NCBI GenBank assembly: GCA_025716855.1
Contig: JAIXMQ010000003.1
Location: 186,001-250,000 of the forward strand
Direction: 5' to 3'
Length of the DNA stretch: 64,000 nt
Origin: Pilaira anomala
Taxonomy: Eukaryota > Mucoromycota > Mucoromycetes > Mucorales > Mucoraceae
Part shown: positions 1-12,295 of the stretch, piece after piece
Position numbering within the stretch: position 1 is the stretch's first letter
How the letters are laid out: every line of letters begins with the position of its first letter
The notes under the pieces: generated by a model
Databases searched by the model: none
Seen by the model: the letters and a program-made list of their open reading frames with translations, nothing else
Told to the model about the DNA's origin: nothing
Program-made: the position numbers and the translations under genes

Positions 1-287
1 CGCCACTGCCAACAACATCGCCAATAATGACACCAGCACCATCTTCGCCCATGTTGTCAACGCCACCACCCATGAGGTCAACTCCAACCGCGACAATACC
101 CTCACTACCAACAGAACCCGTAGACAACGTTCTCAACTCAATTTTAACCGAACTAAGAACATTCAACGCGAACTTTTTATACTCTGTGAAAGCCACCAAC
201 AAAAGTCGAGAGAGAATTGCTGCCAAGGACCGCAAATGTCGTAAAAAAATTGCTGCACTGGACAGAAAAGCACGCCGATCTGAATAA
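1..287 (+). CDS. C-terminal end of an unidentified protein (partial, runs off left edge)
   Basis: The frame is open from base 3 to a TAA at 285-287 with no stop, so this is the last exon of a gene that begins left of the window. The visible part starts with a Pro/Ser/Thr-rich linker of short PxP-like repeats, then a short helical stretch (NVLNSILTELRTFNANFLYS), and ends in a strongly basic Lys/Arg tail. No catalytic or family motif is recognisable. It could be a disordered regulatory tail or the end of a transposon-derived protein. I assign no function. Confidence 0.5.
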   Translation, partial: PLPTTSPIMTPAPSSPMLSTPPPMRSTPTATIPSLPTEPVDNVLNSILTELRTFNANFLYSVKATNKSRERIAAKDRKCRKKIAALDRKARRSE

Positions 288-2124
288 AAAAGCGTGATTA
301 TTCTTTTTTCCCCACAAATCATTGTCGATACCAGTCAGCTAATGTACTATTTTTAAAAGATATAGTTGTATAATATGGACCTACATATAAAAAAAAAAAA
401 AAAGTGAATAAAAGTTGCAATTATATCTTTTTTGTTGACATAGTAAAGATCCCTTTATTATGTATATGCAAAAAATGACCGGACTTCAAAATAGATATTT
501 TTATATCTTTCACATTGCGCCACACACACAAATGTACATACATTCAAAATCTAGTTGTTGCTTTATCAAAGCAATGCAATGTATAAACTTTTATTGTCGG
601 AAAATATGTATACCCTGATACCGAGCTATAGTTTTTGATTTGTCAATTATAATTTTCTTTTGGCGGGCTAAGGAGGAGGGAAAATCCTTTTGTTTCACTG
701 TTAAGGTTTCCATCACAACTCCTGAAAGAAAAAAGTCAGAATATGTTATATGTATCTATGTTGAAGACAATAGGCAGAACTGTTGTATATTTGAAGGAGA
801 GAAATATTGCCGTTGCTTGAATAGATTAGCCAAGTAATGATTTACTCCTTTTTTTTTTTTTTTCTTTTTCGGATCTCAAAGCTTATTAAGAAATAATGTC
901 AACGTGGTTTGAAAAAGCTATTGGTTTAAAAAGTAATATGTAGGTTTTGTTTATTGGAAACGTTCTGAGAAGGGGGAGGGGGGGGGGAGAGAGAGAGAGA
1001 GAGAGAGAGAGCCTTTTTTTTTTTTACTCCTATTTTAAATAAGCTTACGATTTTTCTTTGTTTTGACATTTCTTTGTGTACTGAATCCAAGCAATTTTAT
1101 ATAAAAAATATTCTGGAGAGATTGTCAAGAAAAGAAGTAAATTATATTTTAGGACGGTTACATATAAAGCACAATAGATTATATGACTGTAAAAGCCTAA
1201 CAAAGAGCAACAACATGTTTATATGGTTGGTTAGTTGGCCGTTTACCCATTTTATGTTCAACCATACATTACACTTTTTTTCTTGTAAAACACGTTATCT
1301 TTATAACTAACTTGTGTGTGTGTGTGTGTGAGATCCGATGATTTAAATGTAAGAGACGTGTGCTCGCTTAAAAAATGTACCTGTATAAGGATATTACGGG
1401 TTACCGAGTACCTAGATATATATATATATATAAAATAACTTTTTAGCCGCGTTTGGATATGTAAAGAAAAGTAACTCTTTTGCAATTCTATAAGTATATA
1501 AATGCTTCCTCCCCCTCGTTCTCTTTTTATTTTCTGTAATTATATTCAATAAAAATCATATTTTACTGCTTTTTTTTTTTTTTTATGAAATTCTCTGATT
1601 AATAAAACAGTAATATGTTTTCATTAAATTTTTAATTTTAAAAATTTATTCTATCTACAGTTAGACCTAAAAGAAATAAACTATTATCTACGCGAAGAAA
1701 AAAGTTGTATAAAAAAAAAAAGGGTTTCTTTTTAAATTAAACGTTGTTAGGTGTATATAGTTTTTTTCGAATTCTCTCATATTTTAAAAAGTACCGTGCC
1801 CTTCATATTTATTACCAAATATGGCTTTATGTATATAAATATACCATCTTTTTTTTTTTAAAAAAAAAAGGGCAGTTATGTATATAATGAATTCAACAAG
1901 AGATTGATCTCTTTACTGCAAAAAAAACAAGAAACAATAAAATAACGAGTTTTTTTCAACTCAGTCAACGGAAGCTGCATGCAAAAAAAAAAAAAAAAAA
2001 AAAAAAAAACTTGTTTTGGTAGCGTCTTTAAACTTTTTCATTGTTGCTTTGTAATAATTATATATAAAAAAGAAAAGAACCTAAAAGAGTAAAAAGACTA
2101 CGTAGAACAATTGTTTTTTTAAGA

Positions 2125-2161
<37 letters not shown>

Positions 2162-2346
2162 GTACTGTGTGAATTATATTTTACACTTCAAATATAACAA
2201 AAAACTCCCCCTCTTTTTTTTTTTTTTTTCACCCTTGTTTGTTCCCTAAACAGTCTTAAGTATTTCTTTTTGTTCACACTCCTCTTCTTCTACTCTTTTC
2301 TCTCTTTGTGTTTTTGTTTTTATATATATAAAAAAAAAAAGAGATC
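288..2346. other. AT-rich intergenic region, no gene seen
   Basis: About 2 kb of very AT-rich sequence with many homopolymers. It holds a (GA)n tract at about 987-1011, a GT run near 1314-1329, a TA run near 1415-1430 and long A runs near 1983-2009 and 2128-2157. Short open frames at 640-837 and 1074-1310 have low-complexity, non-protein-like composition and were not called. The last 100 bp are pyrimidine-rich, as expected of a promoter or 5' UTR for the gene that follows. Confidence 0.6.
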
Positions 2347-4374
2347 ATGTCAAAAGGTATAAATTTTTTTTTTCTCTCTTTTTTTTTTTTTTGAAAATGA
2401 ATAATAATAATAAAAAAAAAACCTATAGGCCATTATGTCTGCCAAAGAGCAGCTCATGCCATCATTGCAGAAATAGGACCACTTCGCGTATCAAGTGATG
2501 CACTCAGTTCTATTAATCTATTTCTAGATGAATTTCTCGCGCTTTTAGTCATTTCGTCCGCCTCACTAGATCTAGTTTTAATAAAGACAGCTGTCCTACA
2601 ACTCTTACCAAATACACTTGGTAAAAATGCACTGGTTGAAGCGGAAATAGAATTAAAACACCAAGTGGATTCGAAACACTATGATTTTAATTGTTATGAA
2701 AAGATGCGAAATCAAAAGTTTAATATGGAAGAACTTGTGCCTTGTTTACAAGTTGCATGTACACAACATTGTACCTTGGCTGCTGATCATCATGTACCTC
2801 TTGTTGTCAGTTATGGATCAATTAAAATTGCGCCTGTAGTCGTGATTTATTTAACTGCTATTGTAGAGCACATAGCTGAATATGTTCTTAATTCAGTTGC
2901 CATCACTGCTGATCAAGCGGATGCAGAACATATCAGAGTTAAGGAGGTTTTAATGGCTTTATTAGATGATCCACAAGTCAGTAAAGTATTTAGACGAATG
3001 AATTTGAAGGATAGATTAGAGGTAAAATATATATATATATATATATGAAGTGTGACAGATTAGTGTTTAACTTTGTAATGTGCTAAATTTAGAAAAGGGC
3101 TTATTCACATTGTAGTTATTTACCTACACCCTCACAAAGCCCTATTTCAAAAGAATTAAACAATTCTTGTAAGTTAACATATATATATATATATATAAAA
3201 GAATGATTTTTTTAAATAATTAGTTTATATAGCAACTTATCAGGACACATTTCGCCCTGATATCAGTTTCAACGAGTACCTTGAAGATGATTCGACTCGT
3301 GCAACACCCTCCTCAAACAGTTCAATGAGATCAAGTGAGAGTATGAGTGATAGACCACTTTCAATTTTAAGTAACAGTACAGTCAAATCAAGTTCGAGCA
3401 AGAGTAGTCGATTTAATTTCTTTAACAATAAAGAAAAACGTCACTCCATTTCATTCAGTTTTTCATCAAAGAAATCGCCTTTGACTTCACCTACCCATTC
3501 TACCTTTCTTTCCTCAAATGATTTTGATGATTTACTTCGTTCAGGCAATACAAAAAAAGTAAGTCTAACACCAAATCGATTAAGGTCAATTGAAGTGAAA
3601 GAAGAAGTGAAAACAGTAGAAAAAGATACAACGCCTTGGGAAAGATTTAAAAAAACGCCTCGAACAAAGAAACAACAGATTAGATCAACTACTCCTCCTC
3701 CACCGTTACCACCGTTACCTCGTTTTAATAGTAAAGAGATAATTGACGTTGCCGCCGTTACTGCTGTGAGTCCACCATTAACACCTGCTTCAAGTGTTGC
3801 CTCTAGACCTTCTCAAAAATCAAGACATTCAATTATTTATGAAGAAAGGACAAGTAATAAAAAATCACTCGATTTACCATTAGAATCAACTAAACATACA
3901 AAAGAAGTAGTGGAAAAATCAAAACCTCGTTTTGAAAGACCTTCTAGCATGGTAGCAAAACGTGCTTCTATGGGGTCAAGGCCACCCTCATTTCATGAAA
4001 ATGCATTTATGGATTTCAATTTATTTACAAGTACTACAGCTGGTTCTGTCGAAACTAATAGCAATAATAAAAAATTGGATGAATTTAAACAACAATTTGA
4101 GAAAAGAAGTCAAAAACAACAACAAACAAAAGAACCAGCAGATATGATTTACGTTATACCCAGTCGAACTCCTACTACTATCACAAATGGAAAACGATTA
4201 AGCAGTCATCATAGTAAATCACGTGCAGTGGATAGAGCATGTCAAACAGATCTGATTCCAACACATCCAGAAGAAGATGAAGATGATGAAGAATGGTTTA
4301 TTGAAGAAGAAGATTGGGAAGAAGATTCAGAAGAAGAAAAATCTGTTGCTGAATGGTTATTGGGAAATGTATAA
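2347..4374 (+). CDS. Double histone-fold protein with long disordered acidic tail
   Basis: Model: exons 2347-2356, 2429-3021, 3093-3168, 3233-4374; 606 aa, all junctions GT-AG and in phase. The first ~200 residues are helical. They contain a first histone-fold-like block (around residues 5-70, with RAAHAIIAEIGPLRVSSDAL) and a second H2A-like one (around residues 125-195, with VVIYLTAIVEHIAEYVLNSV). The remaining ~400 residues are Ser/Lys-rich and disordered, with a PPPPLPPLP proline run and a very acidic C terminus ending in AEWLLGNV. I recognise this architecture from uncharacterised conserved fungal proteins, not from core histones. A chromatin or scaffold role is inference only. The very short first exon (ATG plus 7 bases) is the least certain part; an in-frame start further upstream was not found. 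Confidence 0.75.
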
Positions 4375-4465
4375 CTTGTAACTCTTTTTTTTTTTTTTTT
4401 TTTTTTTGTCATCATATCTCTTACTTTCTTTAATAATTCATAATAAAATTCTCATACACATACAT

Positions 4466-4480
<15 letters not shown>

Positions 4481-4507
<27 letters not shown>
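4481..4507. repeat. TA/CA microsatellite between convergent genes
   Basis: CA repeats followed by an uninterrupted TA tract in the 140-bp gap between the convergent histone-fold gene and GET5, just after a 23-base T run at 4385-4407. Shared 3' regulatory sequence is likely here. Confidence 0.7.
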
Positions 4508-4511
<4 letters not shown>

Positions 4512-4515
4512 TTAT

Positions 4516-5144
4516 CTATGCAGATAATGAAGCTTTTACTTTACTAAACAATAAATTACCATCAGCCTCTCCAACTTGATCAAAGATAGTTTTTTCCAAA
4601 GCAGACCAAAACTCGGGGCTAGATAATTTCTTCTCAGTTTCTGCAGATACACCAAATCGACCCAAGGCAGGAGATGTAGGAGAGTTATTAGCAGGAGCAG
4701 CTGTCACCATAAGATGAATGATTGTACTTTCATTGATAGCAAGCTCGCTTAAAGTCTTTTGATCTGCCAAAACTTTACCCTTAATCAATAAACGTTGACG
4801 ATTGACAGGAAGTGAACTTTGCTGTTGATAAATACGTTGCTTTAATTGGTGAATGGTATCAGTAGAATTTAATCCAGCAATAGTAAAAGTAGATGATGGT
4901 TTAAGTACTTTAATAGTGACTTGAAGTTTAGGTTCTTTTGTATCGGCTGTGGTTGTACTTGTTGTGGTTGTCACAGGTGCTAATATAAGGAGAGAGAGAG
5001 AGAGAGAGAGAGAAAGATACGGTTTTTTGTTAGTCTTTTTTTTATTTCCAAGTAGTTCAAGTTCATTTCCTTAAGTACCTTGTTCAACTACAGGAGAAAT
5101 AGGAACTCTCTTTTATAATAGGTAAATGTAGTTAGAAAAAAAAA

Positions 5145-5187
<43 letters not shown>

Positions 5188-5329
5188 TAAGTTCTCATCT
5201 AATTGTTACCTTAATTCTATTAGTTGGTAAAGTACGCGATAAATAGTCTTCACCATAACGAACAGATTTAGGAGAAAGTGCTTCCAAATAGAAGTTGATA
5301 AAGTCTAATTCGTTTTGAGCAGATTGCAT
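4516..5329 (-). CDS. GET5: Get5/Mdy2-like ubiquitin-like protein of the GET pathway
   Basis: Model (minus strand): exons 5329-5210, 5109-5079, 4979-4516; 204 aa. Known family role: Get5 binds Get4 and, with Sgt2, delivers tail-anchored membrane proteins to Get3 for ER insertion. Three regions fit. An N-terminal segment of about 40 residues (MQSAQNELDFINFYLEALSP) corresponds to the Get4-binding domain. A central ubiquitin-like fold spans about residues 70-138, with the LLIKGKVL strand typical of UBL proteins. A C-terminal helical dimerisation domain (FWSALEKTIFDQVGEADG) matches the Get5/UBL4A end domain. A Thr-rich linker joins the first two. The start codon is fixed by the N-terminal Get4-binding homology. 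The intron between exons 1 and 2 carries a T run of about 38 bases. Confidence 0.88.
5144..5186. repeat. Long poly-T tract in GET5 intron 1
   Basis: A run of roughly 38 T's (A's on the coding strand) lies inside the first GET5 intron. Such intronic homopolymers recur through the window. Confidence 0.85.
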
Positions 5330-5908
5330 AGTTTTTATATTTATTTACTATTCTTTCACGAAAAGAAAAAAAAAAAAATACAAAAAGCAATAAGGGGAGG
5401 GGTTTCGAGAATTGAGAAGGTTGAAAAAAAACTAGATGTAATTGGGCAATTATTATTTTTAAAACTCATTGTTATAACCTTTTGTGTAATAATGCAAAAC
5501 AGAGGTGTATTAATCTTAATAAGTGGCGATTGGAATAGTTTATATATATAAAAAAAACATGGTTTTCATTTCTTATCTCTATAAAATAAGTAAATAAAGA
5601 GTATCTACATTTTTGTTAAGGTGTAATTCATGTGAAGAACAAATAATGATCTCAATCCAGCATACATTATAATAGAATTTTCTACCATATATAGGGGTTA
5701 CCATTATTATGAGTCCATAAATCTAATCAATATTTGTTGGTATACAAAAACAAACAACACTTCTTAATATCGTAAAATCTTCTATCTTTCTCAATAGTTT
5801 ATAAAAAAAAAAAAAAAAAGGAGAAGAAAATCCTTCTTTATATAAACATCGTAGATTTCGCTCCCTCTCTTTTCTTTTTTTTTTTTTATAGTTTTCTTTT
5901 TTATAAAG
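5330..5908. promoter_or_regulatory. Shared upstream region between divergent GET5 and the 7-TM gene
   Basis: This 580-bp gap separates the two divergent start codons (5329 minus, 5909 plus), so both promoters must lie here. It is AT-rich, with A runs near 5366 and 5803 and T runs just before the 5909 start. No defined factor site was recognised. Confidence 0.5.
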
Positions 5909-7421
5909 ATGGGTGAAAGACTCTTTAAGCAAGAATTACAGTATGACCTAGTAACACCTGATGGATATGAAATAGTATCCGAGTTTATTTCAATATCTTG
6001 TATTAGCATATTATCATTTACAATGGGATTAAAAACTTATGGTGAACGAATAAAGGCACTAAGTTATGGTCGAATATTAGTCATTTTGTTATATGCTTCT
6101 TCTTGGGCCTTTTCAACTCTTTCTGTCATTGTAGTTTCAACAAATAATAGTACTGTTCATCAAAAAATAAAAAAAATAAAAATAGCGTATTTTTAAAAAC
6201 AAAAAATCTTTTTTAGATAATCTTGTATCATGTACTATCGGTATGCTTGGTTGTGATATCTTTTATGCCGGTAGTAAAATTGTAATTTATGCTTGGTAAA
6301 GATGATATAATACAAATGTAATGTTAGTATAGCAAAAAAAAAAAAAAAGCTTATTTTTTATTATTTAAATTATAGGTTAATTGAACGTGTTTATTTGGTG
6401 ACGGCAGTAAAGACTGTTCGGATGAAGACAAAAGAATACAAGATGCATCTTTTATTGTTATGTCCTTATATTGTTATTTTTGCACTCATGGTAAAAAAAT
6501 AAAAAACGTTTGTTAAATGAAATCTAAAATGTATTTTTTTTTTAAATAGATGACTTTTCGAAATATCTATTTAGAACCAAATGGTGAATGTACAATGGGT
6601 TTAACGCGGGTCTCTAGTATTCCATTGATGGTAAGTAATCCCCCTCCCCTCCCACCGAAAAATAAAAAAATAAAAATTGCATAAAAAAAAAAATCAACTA
6701 AAGCGGCTTTCTCTTTTATTTAGGTGTATGATTTTGTAATTTATCAAAATATGAAACACATCATAAATTTATATAGCTCACATCTCTCTCTCTCTTTTTT
6801 TTTTTTTTTTATTATATATATACATTGTTTGGTTAGTTTTTCAATTGTTATCTAACATGGCTCTTTATAAGACCGCTTACAGGACTTGGAAGAAGAGATC
6901 CTAAACTGGACTGGAAAAGATCAAGACTTTATAAACTCGCTAGACGTACTTTGGTTGCTTCTATTGTATGTCTTACAGTCTCTTTTTGTAATGTAGGATA
7001 CGTTGTCATTAGCAATGGGCATCAGCGTGGCTTAATTTGTTTGACCATGTGTACTGTTGATGTCACTGTAAGTAGTTATTTCTGCTATTATACTCAATTT
7101 GTCTATATTAATTTTTTTTTTCTATACATAGGTAAATGTTGTTACTGTTCACTGGGTACATATCACATTTGACGCTATAATAGCTAAAAGAAAATTTTAT
7201 TAAGATTAATTTTTATTTAGGTTACTACAGGAAATTCAAGAAGCAAGCCAAATCAAGATGAACAAGTTACAGCCGAATTAACGATACATGAAGATAGATT
7301 TACTACCATGCGATTTGGAGCCCAACAACAACCTATTGATTATGATGATGATACTAGCTCAAATAATTCTTCTACGGCTGACGTATCGCATAGTAGTCGA
7401 AAACCAATGAATTTATTTTAA
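5909..7421 (+). CDS. Seven-helix fungal membrane protein of unknown function
   Basis: Model: exons 5909-6149, 6217-6295, 6376-6490, 6550-6630, 6724-6735, 6837-7067, 7132-7155, 7221-7421; 327 aa, every junction in phase. About seven hydrophobic segments are visible: SFTMGLKTYGERI context, a second near residue 65, TIGMLGCDIFYAGSKIVIYA, LLLLCPYIVIFALM, VYDFFFNCYLTWLFI, LVASIVCLTVSFCNVGYVV and a last one near VTVHW. The C-terminal ~65 residues are cytoplasm-like, polar and acidic. The layout and the LIERVYLVTA / LTRVSSIPLMVYD stretches resemble orphan fungal 7-TM proteins, possibly GPCR-like, but I see no family-defining motif. Two exons are only 12 and 24 bases long. Confidence 0.78.
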
Positions 7422-8549
7422 TATCAGTGTGTATCTCTCATAAATCTTAATTTTATCTAATTTACTTTACTTTTTCTTTTTTTTTTCTTTTTTTTTTCTT
7501 TTTTTTTTCTTTTTTTTTCTTTTTATTGACAATGTAACTGTTGGTGAAATTGAAAACAAAACATGTGAACCTCATTTGTCTCTAAAGTTTAAGTGTGTCA
7601 GAATGATGGAATCATCGCATGTGATTTCTATTGTATATATATAAAAAAAAAGCGGCTGTTTGTAAATAAAAATTATAATGACAGTGTCAAAATTTGCATA
7701 ATTCCTTGTTTATGAACCGTTTGTTGATTTGAAAATAAATAGTTCTATATTTAACGAAGAAAAAAATATATACTAATTAAGAAAAAAATAAGTAAAAAGA
7801 GCCAGTTTTCAAATTAATTCTGATAAAAAAATAAAAAGCTTATATTTTTGTTGTATCATATTAGTTCTTCAGTTGTCATCGAGTCACTCGTTTCATATTT
7901 ATATTTGCTTTTTTTTTAATAGTCAATGACTAAAAAAAGAAAGGGTTTTCTTCTTCCTTTTTTTTTTAAAAAAAAAAGAAAGTGAAGAGATGTTTTTTTT
8001 TATTACTTTGTAAGTCTAGACTACTACATTGAAAGGAGAAAGACCAAAATTCTAGTTATCAGAAGGTTTTATTGCCTAACATTTGCGTTTACTAAATGAT
8101 GAAAAATTTCGAATTTACTCGCGAAAAAAAAAAGTTGAGGCGATACTAGCCGATATTAAAAACTTAAAACACTTTTTATTTCAGAAGATGAACGTTCTCT
8201 CTCTTTTTTTCTACTTCTTATCAAATAAGGTTAAAATTTCTTCTATCCAAAAAGAAAGAATCCCGTAAACTACATATTCTGTTGTTAGTCTTTTCTTAAT
8301 TATTTTCTTTTTTTAAAAAAAAATAATCTTAGAGCTTGCATTAAAATCACAAAATAGAGAGAGGCATATTTATATAAACAAAATCATATTTTTTTTTTAT
8401 ATTTATTTATTGATAGTTAATAATAAAGAAAAAAAAAGGGGGGAGAAGGACAAAAGAAAAATAAAAGAAGAATGTGCAAATTACAGGTATATGAAACAAA
8501 AATTTAAAATAAAGAGAAAAAGCGGCATATATATATATATTTTTTTTTT
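7422..8549. other. Intergenic region between convergent genes, with polypyrimidine repeat
   Basis: About 1.1 kb between two convergent genes. It carries the T8-10C repeat described separately and several A/T runs. The frame at 8083-8268 is short and low in complexity and was not called. Confidence 0.55.
7464..7525. repeat. (T8-10 C)n polypyrimidine repeat
   Basis: Six blocks of 8-10 T's, each followed by one C, about 40 bp downstream of the 7-TM gene stop codon, i.e. in its 3' region. Confidence 0.85.
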
Positions 8550-9230
8550 TTATAAAGATGGTGAAGGTAATTTACCATTGGTGTGTTGAAAATAAGTAGC
8601 CAGTCTTTCATATCTAGCCATTATCTCGGTTTCATTCTTTTTGGACTGATTCAACTCATCTCGTAATGACATGACTTGAGTGGCAAGCTGCATAATGCGT
8701 TCCTGCATAGCATGTGTCAATGCTTGTTTCTTAGCTCTGTATTTGGCAGAAGCTAATTTATTGCGAGCTCTTCGAGTAGCCAAAGCATCTCCTTTACGTA
8801 CTTTGCTGGGTTTATCGGAATACATGTAGCCTGAACTATATTCCATACGGTTATTATATTCATTCATATCAAATGCATGAAGTAATGGCTCTTTGTTATA
8901 TATGTTCTTTCGATCACTGATAGTGTAAACAGAATTTAACCAACCGTTAGGTGAGCTCTTGCAACTAGGTGGTGGTGAGCAACTATAGTTTGAATCACTC
9001 TCGAGATCGGAAGATCCACCAGAGTGTACGGTTGTACCTTCTGAATTGAATCGACTGTGTCGATATTCTTGATTGAATCCTGATACTTGAGTTAATGAAG
9101 GTAAGTGGAAATCAGAACTATGCATAGAGTCAATAGATGGTTGACGTAATTTTAAAGTATCTGGATTAGAACATGGGGAAGTAATGGCTCCAATAGACAT
9201 GACACTTGAGTTAGGTTGAATGAATGTCAT
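8550..9230 (-). CDS. bZIP transcription factor
   Basis: Single-exon gene, 226 aa. The basic region and leucine zipper lie at about residues 145-215: a basic stretch (RRARNKLASAKYRAKKQ) with the invariant Asn and Arg spacing of bZIP DNA-binding helices, then heptads with Met/Leu positions (MQERIMQLATQVMSLRDEL). The N-terminal ~140 residues are Ser/Pro/Asn-rich and probably a disordered activation region. The NxxASAxYRxKK pattern is closest to the Cys-3/MetR/GCN4-like class that controls sulfur or amino-acid genes in fungi, but this subclass is an inference. ATG is preceded by an A-rich leader. No intron is needed. Confidence 0.85.
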   Translation of the reverse strand: MTFIQPNSSVMSIGAITSPCSNPDTLKLRQPSIDSMHSSDFHLPSLTQVSGFNQEYRHSRFNSEGTTVHSGGSSDLESDSNYSCSPPPSCKSSPNGWLNSVYTISDRKNIYNKEPLLHAFDMNEYNNRMEYSSGYMYSDKPSKVRKGDALATRRARNKLASAKYRAKKQALTHAMQERIMQLATQVMSLRDELNQSKKNETEIMARYERLATYFQHTNGKLPSPSL

Positions 9231-10354
9231 CTTTTTTCTTTTAAAAAATAAAATAGAGAAAAAGTTTTTTTTTTAAGTGTGTGTGTTGAAAGAAAGTAAA
9301 GAAATGAAAGTGAAAGAAGGAAAGAAAATAAAAAGTTTTATAAAAAAAAAATTCAAGCTATTTAAACATTTCATGTATGCCAGCAGTAAAACGTGTATAG
9401 ATATAAATAACAGACTAGATTATTGAAGTAAGGAAATGTACTAATTTAGTGATATCCAAATCTCCTATTAGTTACAATTGCGGTAAGTATCCCCGCATTG
9501 GGATTTTATAAGTGTCTCTGGTATATCATGGAGTGTGTGTATGTGCGTGTGTTGTAGAGAGACAGAGAGTAAAGTATAAAAATAATTATTTATACTTTTT
9601 ATCCTTTACCGAATTTACTTCCGATTCAGTCTGTCTATCATCTGCCCCCTTTCTTTTTTTCCTGAATAGATCACTGCCGATGGATAAATCCGGACTTTTT
9701 GATAAAAGATAGGTAGATGCAGTAAATTAGACACCACATACCTGTACGTTAAAATTACAATGACAGGATATAATTCACCCCAAGTCTGTTTTTCATTAGT
9801 TCCAAATTGTTCTTTCGAAATAGATGGAATCTTCTACACGCTAAACAACGTGTTGTATTCAATAATTCCCATATTATTTTCGAGAAGAAAAAAAAAAAGA
9901 AAAAAAAAACTTTTTGTATATTTTTGATTCTACACATCGTTATTAAACACCGATGATTTGGGTCAATGCAGAAATAAATAAATAAATAAAAAAGGGGGGA
10001 GATTCGAAATATTTTTTTTTATTGTTTAAAGTAAATCGAGTTCACTTTTTTTACTTTTTAAAAAAAAAAAAGAAATATAATCTAGGGCTAGTAATCGATT
10101 CAATTAATAATAATAAGAACTAATGATATGTTCAATAGAAGGAATATGATGCTTATAAAAAAGTAAAAAAGAAGGTCAAAGATGAAAATATGTGTCCGGT
10201 TTAAAATACCAAAGCTGGCGCAGAGATGAAAACGATTCATTATTGGATTAAGTGATGCCCTAAAAATTAGTTGTTTGAAGGATTCAATATAGCTCCCTTT
10301 TCTAGTATATAGACTGTCAAATCAATGCATGACAGATATATCATGATGAGCAAA

Positions 10355-10388
<34 letters not shown>

Positions 10389-11170
10389 TAGAAAATTAAT
10401 GATTGATCTCCTCTCTTCTCTCTCACGTGTATATTTGTGTGCATATATGATAAAAAAAACAGTAATTACTAAGTGCTGTATATGAATAGTTAGTATACAC
10501 TATTATATGTATGATCAAAGAATGCGATCATCGACTAAGCTTATATCGTTGATAATTTTTTATTAAAATGCTATAGGTGTATATACAATGCCGTCAAGTT
10601 ATGAATTTAGTGCATTAAAAAAAATTGATCAATTGGGCGTTATTTAATAGTAACTAAGTAAAACAAATACATGTTTAAATCGAAAAAGGTTGAATTATAA
10701 TGAACAAAAAAAAAAGGGATTAATAAAATTTATGCTTTTTTTTGAGAAATCTTGGTTCTGATGAATGAATAAAAACCTCATGATATAAAATCAAGAAGGC
10801 GTAGTAGTCCTTATTTTTCTTCTGCAGGCAGTGTATGTATATATTCCCTATTCCCGCATATAGTTTGATGTACAGTATGATCGATCCTGTCTATGCACTA
10901 GTATAAAAAAAAGTTATAATGGCAGCCACGCGCTTTTAAGAAAACATGTGTAACTACAGTCCACTTCAAAAAAAAAAGGACTACATAATTTATTCTATCT
11001 CTTTTTCTCCTCATTGTTTATGTAGTAACAAATGATATATGTTTTTTTTAAATAAAAAAGGATAATGACGTGCTTTCTTTTAAATGATGACATTGTATCA
11101 TTAACACACCACTTTGTGAGTGAAAAAGTTACAATATATGCCGTATGATGAAATTATTTTATTTTTAATT
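9231..11170. other. Long AT-rich intergenic region, no gene seen
   Basis: About 1.9 kb between the bZIP start and the end of the FYRN/FYRC gene. The frames at 9512-9712 and 9755-9937 are low-complexity. The bZIP promoter must lie at its left end, where the sequence is GA-rich on the plus strand (about 9290-9330). A T run of about 29 sits at 10357-10385. Nothing else was identified. Confidence 0.55.
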
Positions 11171-12295
11171 TTAAATGTCCACCCATTGATAACCTACACA
11201 TTCTTCTGCACCTGGAAGCTCCTGAATCATTTTTTTTATGGTTGCAAAGGATAGACCATAATATTCAGGTCCAGAAACAGTATTTTTGAATTCCTTTTTT
11301 CGAAGTTCGTTTGATCGCTTAAGTACTTCTGACCATGCTGCAGTAGGTGTATTCTTCTGAATAATAATATCTGGAGCATCTTCAGCTTGTATACAAAACT
11401 AAAAAAAAAAAAAAGGTTAATTTAACATGTCAAACAAGAGAGAGAGAGAATAAAACTTACAATTGGCTTATCAAATGGATCTTTTTCAATAGAGCAAGTA
11501 TAATTTGTAAAAGAATCTTCATTTACCATACTTTTATAAGTTCTAATAATATCAAAAAACTGAACTTTTTAGAATTAGGTGAATTTGTAAGTTGAAAGAT
11601 GTCTGCTAAAAAAAGAAAAAGAAAAACGAACCTTTGTATTGAATAACCCACAGGAAATATATAATTTTGATTGTAAAAATTTTCGTTGGGTATGATTGTA
11701 CCAAGGGATAATAATAAAGTTCGACCAATTTGTACAGGAAAGATGTAATTACCCGATTCATCTTTTGGTACTTGTATTGGCTTTGTTCCTCGTTGTCTCT
11801 TTGGTTGTTGTGAATGATTTACTTTTCGACGTTTAGATACAGGCTCAATAGGTTCAATGATTCTAGATTCTTCATCGTCTGATAGGTCCGAGGAAATATC
11901 AATATCGTCATCCACATCCTCATCATTTTCGTCGTCGTCGTGATAGGCTTCGTCGTTTGTGTTCACTTTGACAATCACATCTAATAAGACCCTATAAAGT
12001 AAAATATGTCAATAAAAAAAAAATCCTGTATTCTATTTTGTGTCTTTTACCCGCGTTGTTTTCTTAGACGCGATATTTTGACAAGTGCTTTTTCTAATTG
12101 TGTAGTCAAAGCAGTATTTTTCTAATAGTATAAAAGTTTAGTATAGTTTTTGGGAGATGACAGATTTTTATTTTTTATTTTTACCTCTAATAGTTGTTGT
12201 AAAGTAGATTCTAAAGCTTCACCTTGTTTATTATTATTTGGCAGCGATCCAGAGATTAAGGATAACATGGGACTTTCAGTTCGATTTTCCATCAT
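11171..12295 (-). CDS. FYRN/FYRC-domain nuclear protein (TBRG1-like)
   Basis: Model (minus strand): exons 12295-12185, 12121-12050, 11991-11632, 11542-11461, 11398-11171; about 283 aa. The exon 2/3 join depends on the length of one T run (near 12057-12062) and may be off by one base. Order: a short coiled coil (LTTQLEKALVKISRLRK), an Asp/Glu-rich stretch, a basic nuclear-localisation-like patch (SKRRKVNHSQQPKRQRG), then the FYRN half (GNYIFPVQIGRTLLLSLG ... YIFPVGYSIQR) and FYRC half (YTCSIEKDPFDKPIFCIQ ... GPEYYGLSFATIKKMIQ) ending in GYQWVDI. FYRN/FYRC pairs occur in chromatin proteins such as TBRG1 and MLL. With only a coiled coil plus FYR, TBRG1-like proteins are the nearest layout. A chromatin role is inferred. 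Confidence 0.8.

Noticed and set aside
640..1485. Three open frames of 65-78 codons on both strands
   Set aside because: Built from low-complexity and repeat sequence, with no start context, no partner exons and no protein-like pattern.
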